Below are positions 11,122-22,632 of a DNA stretch of 64,000 bases, piece by piece (position 1 is the stretch's first letter; each line of letters starts with the position of its first letter). Position numbers and translations under genes: made by a program. The notes below the pieces were generated by a model, which did not search any database, was not told the origin of the DNA, and saw only the letters and a list, made by a program, of their open reading frames with translations. The stretch lies in the NCBI GenBank assembly GCA_051453625.1, contig JBOZIK010000001.1:113090152-113154151 (forward strand), read 5' to 3'. Source of the DNA: Welwitschia mirabilis. Its lineage: Eukaryota; Gnetophyta; Gnetopsida; Welwitschiales.

Positions 11122-13463
11122 TTTTAAGATCCAATGATATCTAGAAAGCTCAGAATGTCCTATAAATAAAATACAAAGTTAGTCCTTATTAATAACAATT
11201 TTAATACTTAATAAATACCATAGGATTAAGAACATATTAATTATTAATATCATATTTATAAGCTAAAAAATGTATTAATTTATGAAGATTTAAGAATCAA
11301 TTACATAAAAATTTAACTGCAAATAATTATTAATAAATATCATAAAATACCTACATCCTCCTTTTGTTTTTATATTTTTACAACTTTCTACATCTAAGTA
11401 AATTAACTTTAAATTTTGTCATGTTATTGTTACTACTTTGGAAAGAATTAGAGCTCTAATACATAAGCTTTACAAAATTTTGTGTCTTTCGAATCTAGAT
11501 TTGGTAATTTAGGTTTCATTATAAGTAGTTTATTCCTATATTTTATATTCAAATGTTTAAATCTTGCACGCTATATGGCATTTTCATTCATCTTATGTGT
11601 CATGAAATAAATTAGCTCATAAATATTATTTAACTTAAATAATTAATTTTTCTTCTTAACTTCAGCCACTTTTATATTGTTGTTCCTATCTATAACATAT
11701 TTTATCTTTTTATTCTTGAACACCAAATATTATTTAATAGGACATTTTGGGTCCTTTAATGTTATTGTATAATACACATTCCTTACCTATATGGTTTTAA
11801 TGTTGATTTAATTTCTCTTTCTTATTTGTACTTATATATTATTCTTATAGGTGTTGTGATTTATTAAATTTATGTTTTAAAAAAGGTCACAATTTATGGT
11901 TATATTTCTTAAGAATCCTCAATCACCATATCACATTTGATGTTCAAACTTCCCAATTACATCTTTTTAAGAAATGTCCTTAATAATGAATAGAACTTCA
12001 TATTCTAGCACATTTGTTTCATCTCGTCTTGGTGAGTTGTTATGTTTCTTAGTTCTTACATTCTTGTTTCTATTTCAATTTATTTTTCTATGCATAATCT
12101 TTCTCTGAGTGTTTGAGATTCATGGGTTTTTAATATTGAATCAGTAATTGTTCATTTGATTACCCATCTTCCTATAAAGGTAGCAGGATCTTCTTTAATT
12201 TTTATTAACTTCTTTATTATCACTTTCCATCTATGATCCTTTTTCTTATTTTTTGCTTCATGAGGTATACACCCCTTAGTTTCATAAAAATAAAACCTTG
12301 TTACTAATGTAACAAATTTTATTAGTCCATCCATGGCTTCTATAGCTTAAAAAAATCCACCATACTTATCTGTAAGTGCTTGAAGTAAATATATTATAGC
12401 CTCCTTATCCTCTATAACTATGTCTACTCCTTCTAGTTCTATCACAACTAAATTTGTCTCATTTACAAGATTCATAATGTTTTATCCTAGCTTCATTTTG
12501 ATTGACTTTAATTTTATCATTAGAAAATCCTTCTTTTTATCATTAGTCTTTTCATACATAGTGTGTAAATATCTTCAATATTGTAACACATTATTCGAAT
12601 CATGGACAAGGCTTGATACTTCTTCTTAGATGTAAGTCATGATTAATATCATAGCCACGGTCTCCAATGAAACAAATAATGATTCCTCATAGATTCATAT
12701 TATACTACCTTTTAATAGAAGTTACATTCTCAATTATCTATAATTCTTGAATGTTTATTTTTATCTCTTTCTCATTAAGACCTTTCTAGCTAGAGTTCTT
12801 ATATGATTTATCATCTCTTTTAGGAACATTTATTGAAATGAAGCTATAACACCTTTCATCGTCATATCTTTTCTTTTTTTAATTTTTCTCTTCATCTCAC
12901 TTTTCTAATTCTTCATGTGTATTCCACATTCCATGTCTTGCACATGGACTTGGAGATCCTCTTTAACTCATACAAATTATTGTGACTCATTCTAAATCAT
13001 CATAACCCTTTTTTTCAACACCATTTTATAAACATCTTTTCATGAAATAACTGTTCACAATTACTAATCATGAAATTACATATTCCAAAAATTTAATCAC
13101 TATCCTTAATAGACTTGATAGATATCTTTGTCTCCAAGAGATAAAAAATAGCAATCTTGATCAAAGATATGATATCCAAAATTAGGGCATTAGTAATGAA
13201 CATGTAAAAGTTAAGTTTACATATAACATAAAGAATATTTACACATTAAAAAGGAAGATCTAAGAATAAAAGGTTAAAAAGGCTTATAGATGAAAAGATG
13301 GAAAGAACTAATATTTAAAATAAAAAAGTAGTAGTTAATGGCAATTTTCCTACATTTAAGTGTGGATGAAGAAATAGATACATTAATAAAATAAATACTA
13401 AAGATTCTTTCTTTATTAGTATCAATTAACTTTGTAATTTTGTATCTATAGTAAATATAGTAT
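11122..13463. other. AT-rich sequence, unidentified
   Basis: No domain recognised. The minus strand between about 12000 and 13030 has somewhat longer open stretches than its surroundings, for example a run reading GSPSPCARHGMWNTHEELEK near 12900-12960, but it is interrupted by stops every 10-25 codons. It could be another fossil element; I cannot assign it. Confidence 0.4.
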
Positions 13464-14701
13464 TGCAATGCCAATTTTTGGGAATTTAATGGTGTATTTT
13501 GAGCACTTTTGCAATACAGGTTTGGATGTGATACTGATAATCATGGAGAACTGATAGGATGATCACTGATACATGTGATTCTTAGCATATTTGGAGGCTT
13601 CTTAGGCTTATTCTGACAATTTAAACCTTGGAAAAAGGATGTATTATGTAAAAGACTGATTTATCTTTGATATTGAATATGAAGAAGTCTGTCGTTCCCT
13701 CTGTTATTTCCACAATAGGTAAGATAACAACACTGCTGATGTGGATGGAGGTTGCAGAGTTGACTATGGGTTTAAATCTAATGAAGTAACTTTTAACATG
13801 AAGTAACATCCCTATGGTTGTCCCCATGATAGTCAAGATGATAGCTATTTTCTATGGACAAAAAGAAGTATCTTTGTAATGGGGTCACGCGACCCATTTG
13901 GACTGCTAGGGTTTCTTCTCCAAGTTCTAGGTTTGAGCTTCTAGAACTTCAATGTAAAACTATAAATGCCCTCCCTTTTCTTCACTTTTATTTCAAACTT
14001 TTGTACTTGATGTTCTTATGACAGAAGATTGAAGAACAAGAGATCCATCCATTAGCTATAGAGAGAAGTCACCTTGGTGTTGGGCTGAGTATCCTCTATT
14101 AAGGAGTTGTTACTTTATTGTAAGTAGATGTAAACATTCTATGATCAATTCAAATACTTTTTTTACTATAATTATGTTTATGTCTCTTATGGTTTAAGTT
14201 GGTTATAGTGACAGTTCTATAATTTATTTAGATCATAAGAGCAACCTTTGTTAAGGTTAACTTGGTTAGTTTAGATTTGCATTATTGTTTTATTTCAATC
14301 TCATATTGCATTTCATATTCTATTTTAGCATATCTCATAGTTCATGTTGGTTAGAAACAAGTAAAGGAATTCTTCTTAATTGACTTGAATTATAGAGAGC
14401 TAGTTCTTATAACAAGAGGACTAAGAGTCCAAATAAAACTTATCCCATTGCACTCCATTCCATTGCATTTCACCTTTATCTTGCATTGCATTTTGCATCG
14501 TTATTTACTTTTATTTTTTAAAGGATAAAAGACTAAAAATAATTTTTGAAAATAAATTCTCTAACTCTAAGCCTAATGCCTTTATTTAGATTACAACATT
14601 CGGATTAACTCTCATCTATACTAGTGTGTATTTTTTTTCAAGTAATTTGATTTACATGTTTACCTAAAGGACTGAGGATTGCATCAATTCACAATGCAAC
14701 A
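13464..14701 (+). repeat. Complete-looking LTR of family G1, probably solo
   Basis: Begins TGCAATGCCAATTTTTGGG, like the fragment at 8473, and ends CACAATGCAACA, like the fragment ending at 8088. Length about 1238 bp against 1225 bp for the paired minus-strand LTRs. No gypsy internal sequence adjoins either side, so it is probably a solo LTR or a recombination remnant. I could not find a matching target duplication: the left flank is AGTAT and the right flank is TGGTC. Confidence 0.75.
13961..13967 (+). promoter_or_regulatory. LTR TATA box
   Basis: TATAAAT about 500 bp into the LTR, followed by a pyrimidine-rich stretch. The same position in the minus-strand LTRs carries TATATAAAT (about 19821-19829) and TATATAAAC (about 29051-29059), which supports it as the U3 promoter. 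Confidence 0.55.
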
Positions 14702-15620
14702 TGGTCATACTTCTTATAAATATCCTTTGAACATTTGTCTCTAGTATTTGAGAAGGTGAATGTTCCTTGATAATTCTTGATAGCATAGATGGATGATAAG
14801 TGATGGATGGATTACCAACATTATCTTTTTCATAAGAGAAGTGTGGTAAAACCAAATTTTGATTCATCAAACTTGACATCTCTAGAAATGAAATATCTTT
14901 TACTAATGGGTTTAAAACATCTATACCCATAAGATTTTACATCATATCCAAGAAAAATGCACTTTCTACTTTTAGTATTAAGTTTAGATGTTAATTAATT
15001 TTGTAAATTTTTAAATAAGACAAAACTTGAACTTTTTTGAAAATTATCTCATATAGATTTTTACCTTGGTTTGATGAAGTAACCACTTGGTTGAGAAGAT
15101 ATGTGGCTATCGTGATCGTCTCACCCAAATATGAATTGGGTAATGTGCTTTTTGCCTCATTCCAATATGATTTTGATAATATGGTTTATGTCAATAAGCA
15201 ACATGTCATCTCTGGTATTACACCATTTTTTTTAACTATTTCATTGCTTTGTAAAGAATAACCTTATGTTGTTTGCTTTAAAATATCAAAATCATCACAA
15301 ATTAGTTAAATACATTATCCACAAATTCACCTCCTTTATCACTTCTAATGGATTTTATCCTTTGTTCCAATTGATTTTCAACATGTGCTTTGAAATATTT
15401 AAAAGTAGATAATTCTTCATATCTAGAATGGAGGAGATAAGACCTAGTTTACCTAAAAAAATTATCAACAATAACCTTAAAATACATCAAGCCCTTTATT
15501 ATGCAAGTATCCATTGAATCAACCAAATTCATGAGCACCAACTCATGTGGAATTCTTTTCCTCTTCATGATGATACTATTTGGATTAGCCTTTTGCTTAA
15601 CCTTCATGCATGTTTCACAA
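14702..15620 (-). pseudogene. copia integrase remnant
   Basis: The minus-strand translation around 15260-15620 reads in pieces as copia integrase: CKTCMKVKQKANP (about 15585-15620), PHELVLMNLVDSM (about 15520-15560), and IKSIRSDKGGEFVDNVFN (about 15305-15360), the last being the conserved catalytic-core block with the RSDxGGEF motif. The segment 14664-14990 carries RKCIFLGYDVKSYGYRCF and a following ISRDVKFDE-like stretch, typical of the integrase C-terminal region just before RT. Stops and frame changes are frequent. Confidence 0.75.
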
Positions 15621-16280
15621 ATTCTAGTATGTATTTCTTAATATTTAATTTTCAACATACTTAATCTTTTAACATCTTGATAATGTTCATGTAGGAAGCA
15701 TGCCCTAATCTCATATGCTAAAGAATTAAAGGATTTTTAATCACAATTAACATCGACATAAGTTTTGAATTTTTACTTGATGTACCATTTCCTATAAAAA
15801 TCAATGCATAGATTTGATTTGGCATTTTTTGAAGAGTACTGAAGAATCTTGTATGCTCCTTTATGGTATAACCATTCTTCTCAAACATAACTTTTTTGCC
15901 TCTTTGAACCATCTGTTTAACTAAAAGCAATGAGTTATAAAACTTGGACACATGAAAAACATCATGAATATTAATTCATCTTTCATTTTGGAGATTTATT
16001 TTAACATCTTCAATGCCTTTTATTTTGACAAAAGCACCGTCACGAACTTTGATGAATCCTAAATCAGTAGGCCTATAATTGACAAATAAATTTTTATTTG
16101 AATCTATGTGATTTAAAAAATTACTATTCACAATCCATGTGGAATAATTAATACTTCTTTTGTTGAAACTAAGGCTAAATAGTTTGTTGGTTCTCCTTTA
16201 ACTTACTTTTCTTTATCAATTATTGGCTAAGAAGTAGACAGTCCACATTCTTCAATAGGTTTGGATGAAGAGTGATCATT
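15621..16280 (-). pseudogene. copia gag-integrase linker (protease region), decayed
   Basis: Contains an open minus-strand stretch at 15718-15951 (VMFEKNGYTIKEHTRFFSTL and following), in the position of the 'cvtFtkdgc.i.d..tg..l..g' block preceding the copia integrase. No protease active site was recognised. Confidence 0.5.
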
Positions 16281-16370
16281 TGAAATGGTGAAAAAACTTA
16301 CTTTCCACCAACATTTATCTTTAGCGTGACTTAGTTGTTTATAATTTGTATGCCATTGTTCATATTTCTT
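16281..16370 (-). pseudogene. copia gag zinc-knuckle remnant
   Basis: Minus-strand translation QWHTNYKQLSHAKDKCWWK retains the spacing H-x4-C of a CCHC knuckle (C-x2-C-x4-H-x4-C), but the first two cysteine positions are now other residues. The knuckle normally binds packaged RNA. Confidence 0.6.
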
Positions 16371-17026
16371 TTTGCCTTCTTTGAAGAATTATGCTTTATA
16401 CTTATTTTAGAAGTAATTACCTCCTCCTCTTTGATCATAATATCTACCACATATTTGGAATGATCTTATTCCTCTCTAAAAACCTTTGAATTTTTGTTGC
16501 CTTTTTTAATTTTGAGAAAAAACTGGAGGTCTTATTATTCCCTCGTTGATTTTAATAACTTTGTCTTACTCTTCCTCTAGAAAACCTGTTACTTTTTCCT
16601 CTCCCTCTTTAGAACTTTGCAAGATAGGCTTGATCATGTGGATATACTTTGTTTTCAAAATTTTTCAATGTTTTTATATAAGCAACCAATGCATTGACTA
16701 TTAAATTATTGGGATCTTTTATTTAAAGCAAAGTATTCATCACATTCTTGTATCTAGCATCATTGTAAAGAACTTGTATTATTGTATCTATCTTTTGCCT
16801 TTTAGTGAACTTACAATTGTATTCATTAACATTTCTAACTATTTAATGCATTCTTTGAAAGAAAGATTCAATAGACTTACCTCTTATGATGTATAGATTT
16901 TTAAATTCTAATTAGTACTTTAAATATTTGATTTGCATGTTCTCTTAGCTACCTTTAAACTCATTTTTGAGTTAGTTCCAATAATCCCTTACATTTTCTT
17001 TTCCTATGATTCTAGCTCCAGTGGCT

Positions 17027-17300
17027 TCACTTGAAAATGATTATTTTGACTAATGCATTATGCTTCTTATCTGATTCATATTTTCTTTTCTGTCCTCTAT
17101 CACTAGGATTTGAAGGATTAAAGAAACTATTCTGAATTACATCATAACATTCATTTAATTTAAGTAATGTCTTCATTGACTCATGCCAGTAAGTAAAATC
17201 TTGACTCCCATTAAAGATAATTGAGCACTTAGGACTCTCCTTTAACATATTAAAATCAAGATGAAACTAATCATTGTGATCTTTAGAATAAATTTGATCT
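17027..17300 (-). pseudogene. copia gag N-terminal remnant
   Basis: The open minus-strand stretch 17027-17248 reads FNGSQDFTYWHESMKTLLKLNECYD, matching the 'F.G.NY..W...M...L...ELWD.V' start of plant copia gag (UBN2-type domain). The 73-codon reading frame ends at an in-frame stop. It lies just inside the primer-binding site, as expected. Confidence 0.75.
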
Positions 17301-17329
17301 TCTTTAGATATTTGTACTTATGCATTATA

Positions 17330-17341
17330 GCCCTAATACCA
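17330..17341 (-). promoter_or_regulatory. Primer-binding site, initiator tRNA-Met type
   Basis: The minus strand reads TGGTATTAGGGC, close to TGGTATCAGAGC, which pairs with the 3' end of plant initiator tRNA-Met and is the usual copia primer site. It places the end of the 5' LTR at about 17345. Confidence 0.7.
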
Positions 17342-17344
17342 CTT

Positions 17345-18470
17345 TGTCAGCAAAAGCCCATTGAGCCTAATTGATTTTGGCTAATTTTATTTGAACATGT
17401 CTTTGATGTGTAAGACATTTATTCTAAAAGCTTTATTCTCTATAATCAAATTTTTATTCTGTACAAATGTCTTTAAAACTGGAAGATGTTTATTTCACAG
17501 ATTATAGATGTCTATCTCTTTGAGATAGACCAGTTCTTTTAATGACTTAAAAACTAAGTTTTTTGAAGACATCTTTGAGACTGAAGATGTCTATTTCATG
17601 GATTATAGATGTCTATCTATTAAAATACATCTATCCTATAAGTCATTTTGAAAATAGAATCTGAAAAACACTGAAATGAAGTTGTAATGGCAAAATTTGA
17701 TGGCTAAGTCATCTACCATCATATTTAGGTCAAATAAAATACTTCAAAGATGAATTTAGAGCCTTAAAATCATCATTCTTTTAATATATTTCTTTAAATA
17801 CATAAATATTTTTTCCCTTTTGAGGAAATGACATAATAACATCTTGAAATGATTAAATCTCTACACAAAGCTTCAAAGATCTTTAATCCTTTTAAATATT
17901 TCAAATACAACTTGAAATATATCTGATTGATTGAAACTATTTCAAGTCAGTTACATTATCTTTCTCAATTTAATGCTTCTAATTTTTTACTCTTTAAGTA
18001 TTTAAAAAAAAACATGATCTAAAATGAAGAATGAAGATAAATTAAGCATAAATCAATAAGAACAATGAAGAACTTAAACTTATCTCAATATTTTAGACAT
18101 AATACGAAGCATAAAGCAAAGCTAAAGCATCAAGAAAAGATCTAACAAAAATTTTCTAGCATTTCATTCTTCTCTTCAAGACGCATTAGTCTAATGTGTG
18201 TTTTCATTACATCAATCAAGAATTTTATAGAGGAGTTTGGGGTTACCCCTATCTTCTAATCCATATGGGATATAATCCCTTATAAACCGCACTAATATTT
18301 TTCTTAACATAAAGTTTACTAAGCTTATAACTTTCTAGATAGCGTCTTTAATACATAACCATAACACAAAACATATGATATGTCCACATTAAACCACATT
18401 ATACCAACAGTACTTATCCATTATACTTCTTTGCTAAGTGTCTTATAGTAATTTTTTTATTCATTAATTA
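17345..18470 (-). repeat. Presumed copia 5' LTR (outer boundary uncertain)
   Basis: Begins, on the minus strand, immediately 5' of the primer-binding site and ends with CA at 17345-17346. The outer end is not certain; the next recognisable sequence is LINE from about 18480. No second copy (3' LTR) is present, because the element is truncated. The segment contains two ~50 bp repeats 102 bp apart. Confidence 0.45.
17482..17636. repeat. Direct repeats ~52 bp, period 102, in copia LTR
   Basis: Both units (17482-17533 and 17584-17636) read GAAGATGTYTATTTCAYRG then GATTATAGATGTCTATCT. The ATAGATGTCTATCT core is itself partly palindromic. Confidence 0.75.
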
Positions 18471-18479
18471 GAATGTTTT

Positions 18480-19131
18480 ATGTACTAATTGATCTTCCAT
18501 CTAAGGTCCTTAGGTTATTCCCTTCTCCTAAGGTGATATATGTTCTTCCTATAATATTTTTCAATTGGTTTATTTAACCACCAATGCTTTCATTTCTTGA
18601 TCTGAGGGATGTTTCCCCTCTCATGTAATCTTTTACTTCTATTCCTACTCTTTTTTTTTTGTCATTTTATAGCTAGACTTATTTCTTGAATCTTTTTAGG
18701 GCATTTTCGTTCTAACACTTAAGAGCATAAAAAAGGGAATGTCTCCCTTTTCTATTTTCCACTTCATCATATTTTCTAGCTAATTCCTTCCTATACATAG
18801 GGCTTACTATAAGGGGGAATCTTCTTACTTACTTTCCCACTCCTTATATTTATGCTTTAAAATTCTTTTCCATTAGGTTATTCCCCCTATGTCTAACTTT
18901 TTTTCTAATGTTGAATTTAGTCAAGAATATACTATCTTTCACATCCCTATTCCCCATATGCCTAATTCTATCTGTTTATCTATATCTTCTCATGCAAATT
19001 TAATGGATTTTTATTTCTTCTCTCCCTCCTTTCCATATGAAGTCATGGACTAACTTATTAATGATTGCCTTAATTTTCTTTAGTAGGTCTTGCATTAAAG
19101 CACTATATCTTGTAATAATCATTTTCATTAT
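18480..19131 (-). pseudogene. LINE reverse transcriptase C-terminal part (3' of gypsy insertion)
   Basis: The minus strand at 18900-19131 reads LLKKIKAIINKLVHDFIWKG then GREEIKIH, matching the plant L1 block 'i.kkiekl.r.FlW.g....kkihlv.W'. Further left, pieces equivalent to 'GG LGi' and 'WrkIlk.KY' follow (about 18840-18960). It continues the LINE sequence found to the right of the gypsy element at 29588, so the gypsy insertion splits the LINE. The left boundary with the copia LTR is not precise. Confidence 0.75.
19127..19131. repeat. Left target-site duplication of G1 gypsy element (ATTAT)
   Basis: ATTAT here and ATTGT at 29588-29592 flank the element exactly at the LTR ends inferred from the paired LTR alignment; one G/A transition separates them. 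Confidence 0.6.
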
Positions 19132-20356
19132 TATTGTAGTGCATATTTTTAAGGCAATCCTTTACGTCTTACTGAATCCTCTTAATTAAAATAGATATAT
19201 TGCAAAATACAACACACTAGTATGAACAGGAGTGATCCAAATGTCGTAAACCTATTAAAGGTGTGTGAAAGAAGAAGGAGAACTAATTTTTGATAGAATA
19301 TCATATCCAAAACATAGGAACAATGCAGGAAAATAAATATGAAATGCAATGCAAATGTGAGTTAACCTAGATGAACACTTATTCAAGTACCTAATTGACT
19401 TATCAGAAAGATTGGCCATGTATAATCTAAATCAGCCAAGGAGATTGTCACCAACTAAGACCAACTTAGGCTATTAGATGATTTGAATAATGTAATGCAA
19501 AATGCACCTAACTAGTATTGTCAACCTTAATGAAGGTTACCCTTAAGACATATATCATAAATGAGATTATCACTGAATCGAGAATAACATAGACTATAAG
19601 GGAGATTAAGAATATAAATGTATAAAAGAAATAGAGTTTTATATTAAGAATCGAACTAGCATCTAGGTTACAAAACAGTTGCACCTAAATGGAGGATGCA
19701 TAACCCAACACCAAGAAAATGTCTTTCTCCAACTCACAAAATGGATCTCTTGCCCTTCAATCTCTTATCATGAGAATTTTCAGTGCATTGAAGATAATAG
19801 AAGGATCGTAGGGGAGGTTTATTTATATAGTGAATAAGATAAAAGCATCACACAAAATGCACTAAAAAATGTACTCAAATCTAAGAAAAAAACGAATGAA
19901 ATGGATGAAAGTTAGCTGGCTATTTTAGGTGTCATCTTAACTGTCGTTGGGCAACCAAGGGGATGATGGTACATGCATTATGATTTGTCATCTTTCATGT
20001 TGTGGGGACAACATGGATGATGACACTCTCCATTAGTTTTAGATCTAATCAACGTCAGTATCCAATTTGGCTTATAAATGGTTGTCGTCTTACTTATCAT
20101 AAGGATGACTTAGGGGACGATAGTCTTCCTTATCTTTCCAATCCAAGATAAGTTTACCTTTGCATCATTGATCTTCCTCCAAAGCACTGAGCATCAAAAA
20201 GTATTTGAAATACCTCTAAACATGTCAAGAATTATGTATTTTAGTAATCATCCATCAACCCTTCATAATCCTCAGAATTGCATTTAAACCTGTATAAATG
20301 TCCTGTAAAATAGCTCATAACACCCCATTAAATACATACAACTTCATAGCACATCA
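19132..20356 (-). repeat. 3' LTR of G1 gypsy element
   Basis: Same length as the right LTR and alignable throughout (offset 9231). On the minus strand it starts TGATGTGCTATGAAG. It contains the strongest copy of the dyad hairpins (19986-20025) and a TATA-like site at about 19821-19829. Confidence 0.88.
19986..20025. repeat. Compound hairpin in LTR
   Basis: Outer arms TGTCATC (19986-19992) and GATGACA (20019-20025), and inner arms CATGTTGT and ACAACATG around a GGGG loop, with a symmetric 3 by 3 mismatch between inner and outer stems. Fifteen paired positions in 40 bases. The equivalent at about 29215-29254 in the other LTR is partly decayed. Confidence 0.85.
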
Positions 20357-20372
20357 TAGCCCTCCACTTAGC
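20357..20372 (-). promoter_or_regulatory. Polypurine tract of G1 gypsy element
   Basis: The minus strand reads AAGTGGAGGGCTA directly before the 3' LTR start TGATG. A purine-rich run at this point primes plus-strand DNA synthesis in LTR elements. Confidence 0.6.
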
Positions 20373-21837
20373 CTTTATCAGTTCCCCAAAAAAACCAGAC
20401 AAACAACTATAATTACCAACCAAATGATCTTAAAAAAAATCAATTTGGAATTTATAAAATAGGCTTATAAATAATCTCAAACATATCACATAGCAAAATA
20501 ACATGTAATGCATCATGTGTATGAAGTGAAAATTGTAAAAATTATGTCTCATGAAAAATTTGATGTAAAAATTATGAAAAATGAATTCTAAAAATGAGTG
20601 TTACCCTCCCCCGAGAAAAATAATATGTCTTGTATTAGCTAATGAAGCAAAGAAATCAGATGAAAATTAGTATGTCCAAAAGAGAAGATGGAAAATGAAT
20701 GTTTTTGAACTTTGAGAGTTAAGAAATTGAGTGCAAAGCCGATTGTCAGATTTGAAAAATAAAGATTTAGAAAAAAATCTTTCAAATCTGACACATATGA
20801 AAATGTGCTAATTAGGATGAAGTAGATCCATTAGTGTCCAACAAATGTTCCTTTATCAAAATGATTATGAATAGTATTTAGAACTCTAACAGACTGAAAA
20901 CAACCATCACAAAATTTGTAAAGAAACTCATCTAAGCAAGAAATCAACTCTTTATTAAAACTAGACAGGAAAACCATTAAATTTTAAGGTCCTATCATGA
21001 TAAGAAAATACAGAAATGACTTTAAAATAACTAATTGAACAATGAAACGAAACAAAAAAAATGGACATAAGGAACATAAATGATATACCTGCCTATCCTA
21101 AATTCTAACCTAACAGACTCCCATGAAAGAAATCATAACATCACTTGATTTAAAAATGCATGGAAAATGTATGAATATGTAAAATTCCATTCGATAAAGT
21201 AGTGGTTATGATAATGCTAAAAATCAAATGCTTTAGACAATGAATGATAAGATCAAAGAGTTGTTTAAAAATAAAATCACCTGCTTACATCTTAGAATAA
21301 ACATCTAAATCCTCAGAAATGAAATGATCATATGGAAAATCTAAGAGCTTAGGAAACAAGAAATGCCTCTAATGATACCAGGCACACCCCTGATCCCGTA
21401 GCCTCAAAGTTTTTATTATTTTATTATCTATAATGAAGGAAGTTCAACTACAGTCAGAGAAGTTAGAACCCATAAAGCATGGCCAACTAACCTCCTAGTG
21501 GAGTTTTCATAGCTATCATATTACATTGCCAAAGGCTCCTCTCAGGAAAATTTGCCTCAATGTGCTTGCGATAGGACATTATGGTGACCATGTTTAAGCT
21601 CTTTTAGATATAAAACATCATGGTCTATATGATCAAACACTCCAAAAGACGAAGGTAAAGTAATAATATAAAAGATAGAAAATAACTACTTTAAACAATC
21701 TAAGACCTTTTTATCATTGTGAAAAAACATCAAAAACAAAGCATCTTCCTCAAAACGAAGTTCATAGATGTATGAATGTCTTAAAATTGATTGAATCTAA
21801 TCTTACCACTGTAAAATTCCCAAGTCAAAGACTAGTC
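20373..21837 (-). other. 3' internal non-coding region of G1 gypsy element
   Basis: AT-rich. No open frame of note. It shares a segment with 7218-7669 of the plus-strand relative, in inverse orientation. Confidence 0.6.
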
Positions 21838-22179
21838 ATGGAAATAAAATAAATACAAAAGTCATGTTTGAAAGATGATTAAGTAATGTTATGATGGCCT
21901 TCAAAGGAAAAGGCTAAGAGAAAATTTAGAAAATAATAAGAAAGAAGCTCTCCTCATTGAGGGGAACTTCCAAGGCTATCACTTATATCATGTTTACATC
22001 AGAAAATTGCTTGTATATTTTCAACCTTTGTTCATTAACTTTCTAAATTTTTTTATTGATTAAGTTAAAAATCTCAAAGATAAGGATCTAATCATTTTAA
22101 GGTCAACTTTTTATGTAGAAGATGTACTCTAGTGTTGTATAACAAGACTAGTTGACTAAGTTCAAAGTTCTTATGGATC
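21838..22179 (-). repeat. Left unit of tandem duplication around a gap
   Basis: Aligns with 22280-22632 over its whole length (both begin ATGGAAATAAAATAAATACA and both include GTATAACAAGACTAGTT), offset about 442. Differences are spread along the alignment. It includes the end of the integrase region. Confidence 0.85.
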
Positions 22180-22279
22180 NNNNNNNNNNNNNNNNNNNNN
22201 NNNNNNNNNNNNNNNNNNNNNNNNNNNNNNNNNNNNNNNNNNNNNNNNNNNNNNNNNNNNNNNNNNNNNNNNNNNNNNN
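22180..22279. other. Assembly gap (100 N, placeholder size)
   Basis: Exactly 100 N, bracketed by the two units of a duplication. Confidence 0.99.
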
Positions 22280-22632
22280 ATGGAAATAAAATAAATACAA
22301 AAGTCATGTTTGAAAGATGATTAAGTAATGTCATAATGGCCTCTAAAGGAATAAGCTAAGAGAAAATTTAAACAATAGTAAGGAAGAAGTTCTCCTCATC
22401 AAGAGGGACTTCCAAGGCTAGCACTTCTGTCATGTTTATATCAGAAGGTTTCTCATATATTTTTAGCCTTTATCCATTAACTTTCTAAGTTTCTTTAGTG
22501 GTTAACTCAGAAATCTCAATAGAGCCATTAGAATGTACTTTCTCAATAAGGTAAGAAACTTGTTATGTAGAAGATGCACTATAGTATTGTATAACAAGAC
22601 TAGTTAACTAGATTAAAAGTTCTTGTGGATCA
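22280..22632 (-). repeat. Right unit of tandem duplication around a gap
   Basis: Second unit, continuous with the integrase remnant to its right, so probably the original position. The minus strand includes SS-x-LVLLYNTIVHLLHNK, the integrase C-terminal block. Confidence 0.85.

Larger units (their letters stand above)
14702..17345 (-). mobile_element. Truncated Ty1/copia element internal region
   Basis: On the minus strand, going from right to left, are a primer-binding site, gag, a zinc-knuckle remnant and the integrase, which is the Ty1/copia order. The element stops at the gypsy LTR at 14701 before reverse transcriptase and RNase H, which in copia follow integrase. No RT or RNase H sequence was found to the left of the LTR. 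All reading frames are interrupted. Confidence 0.8.
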
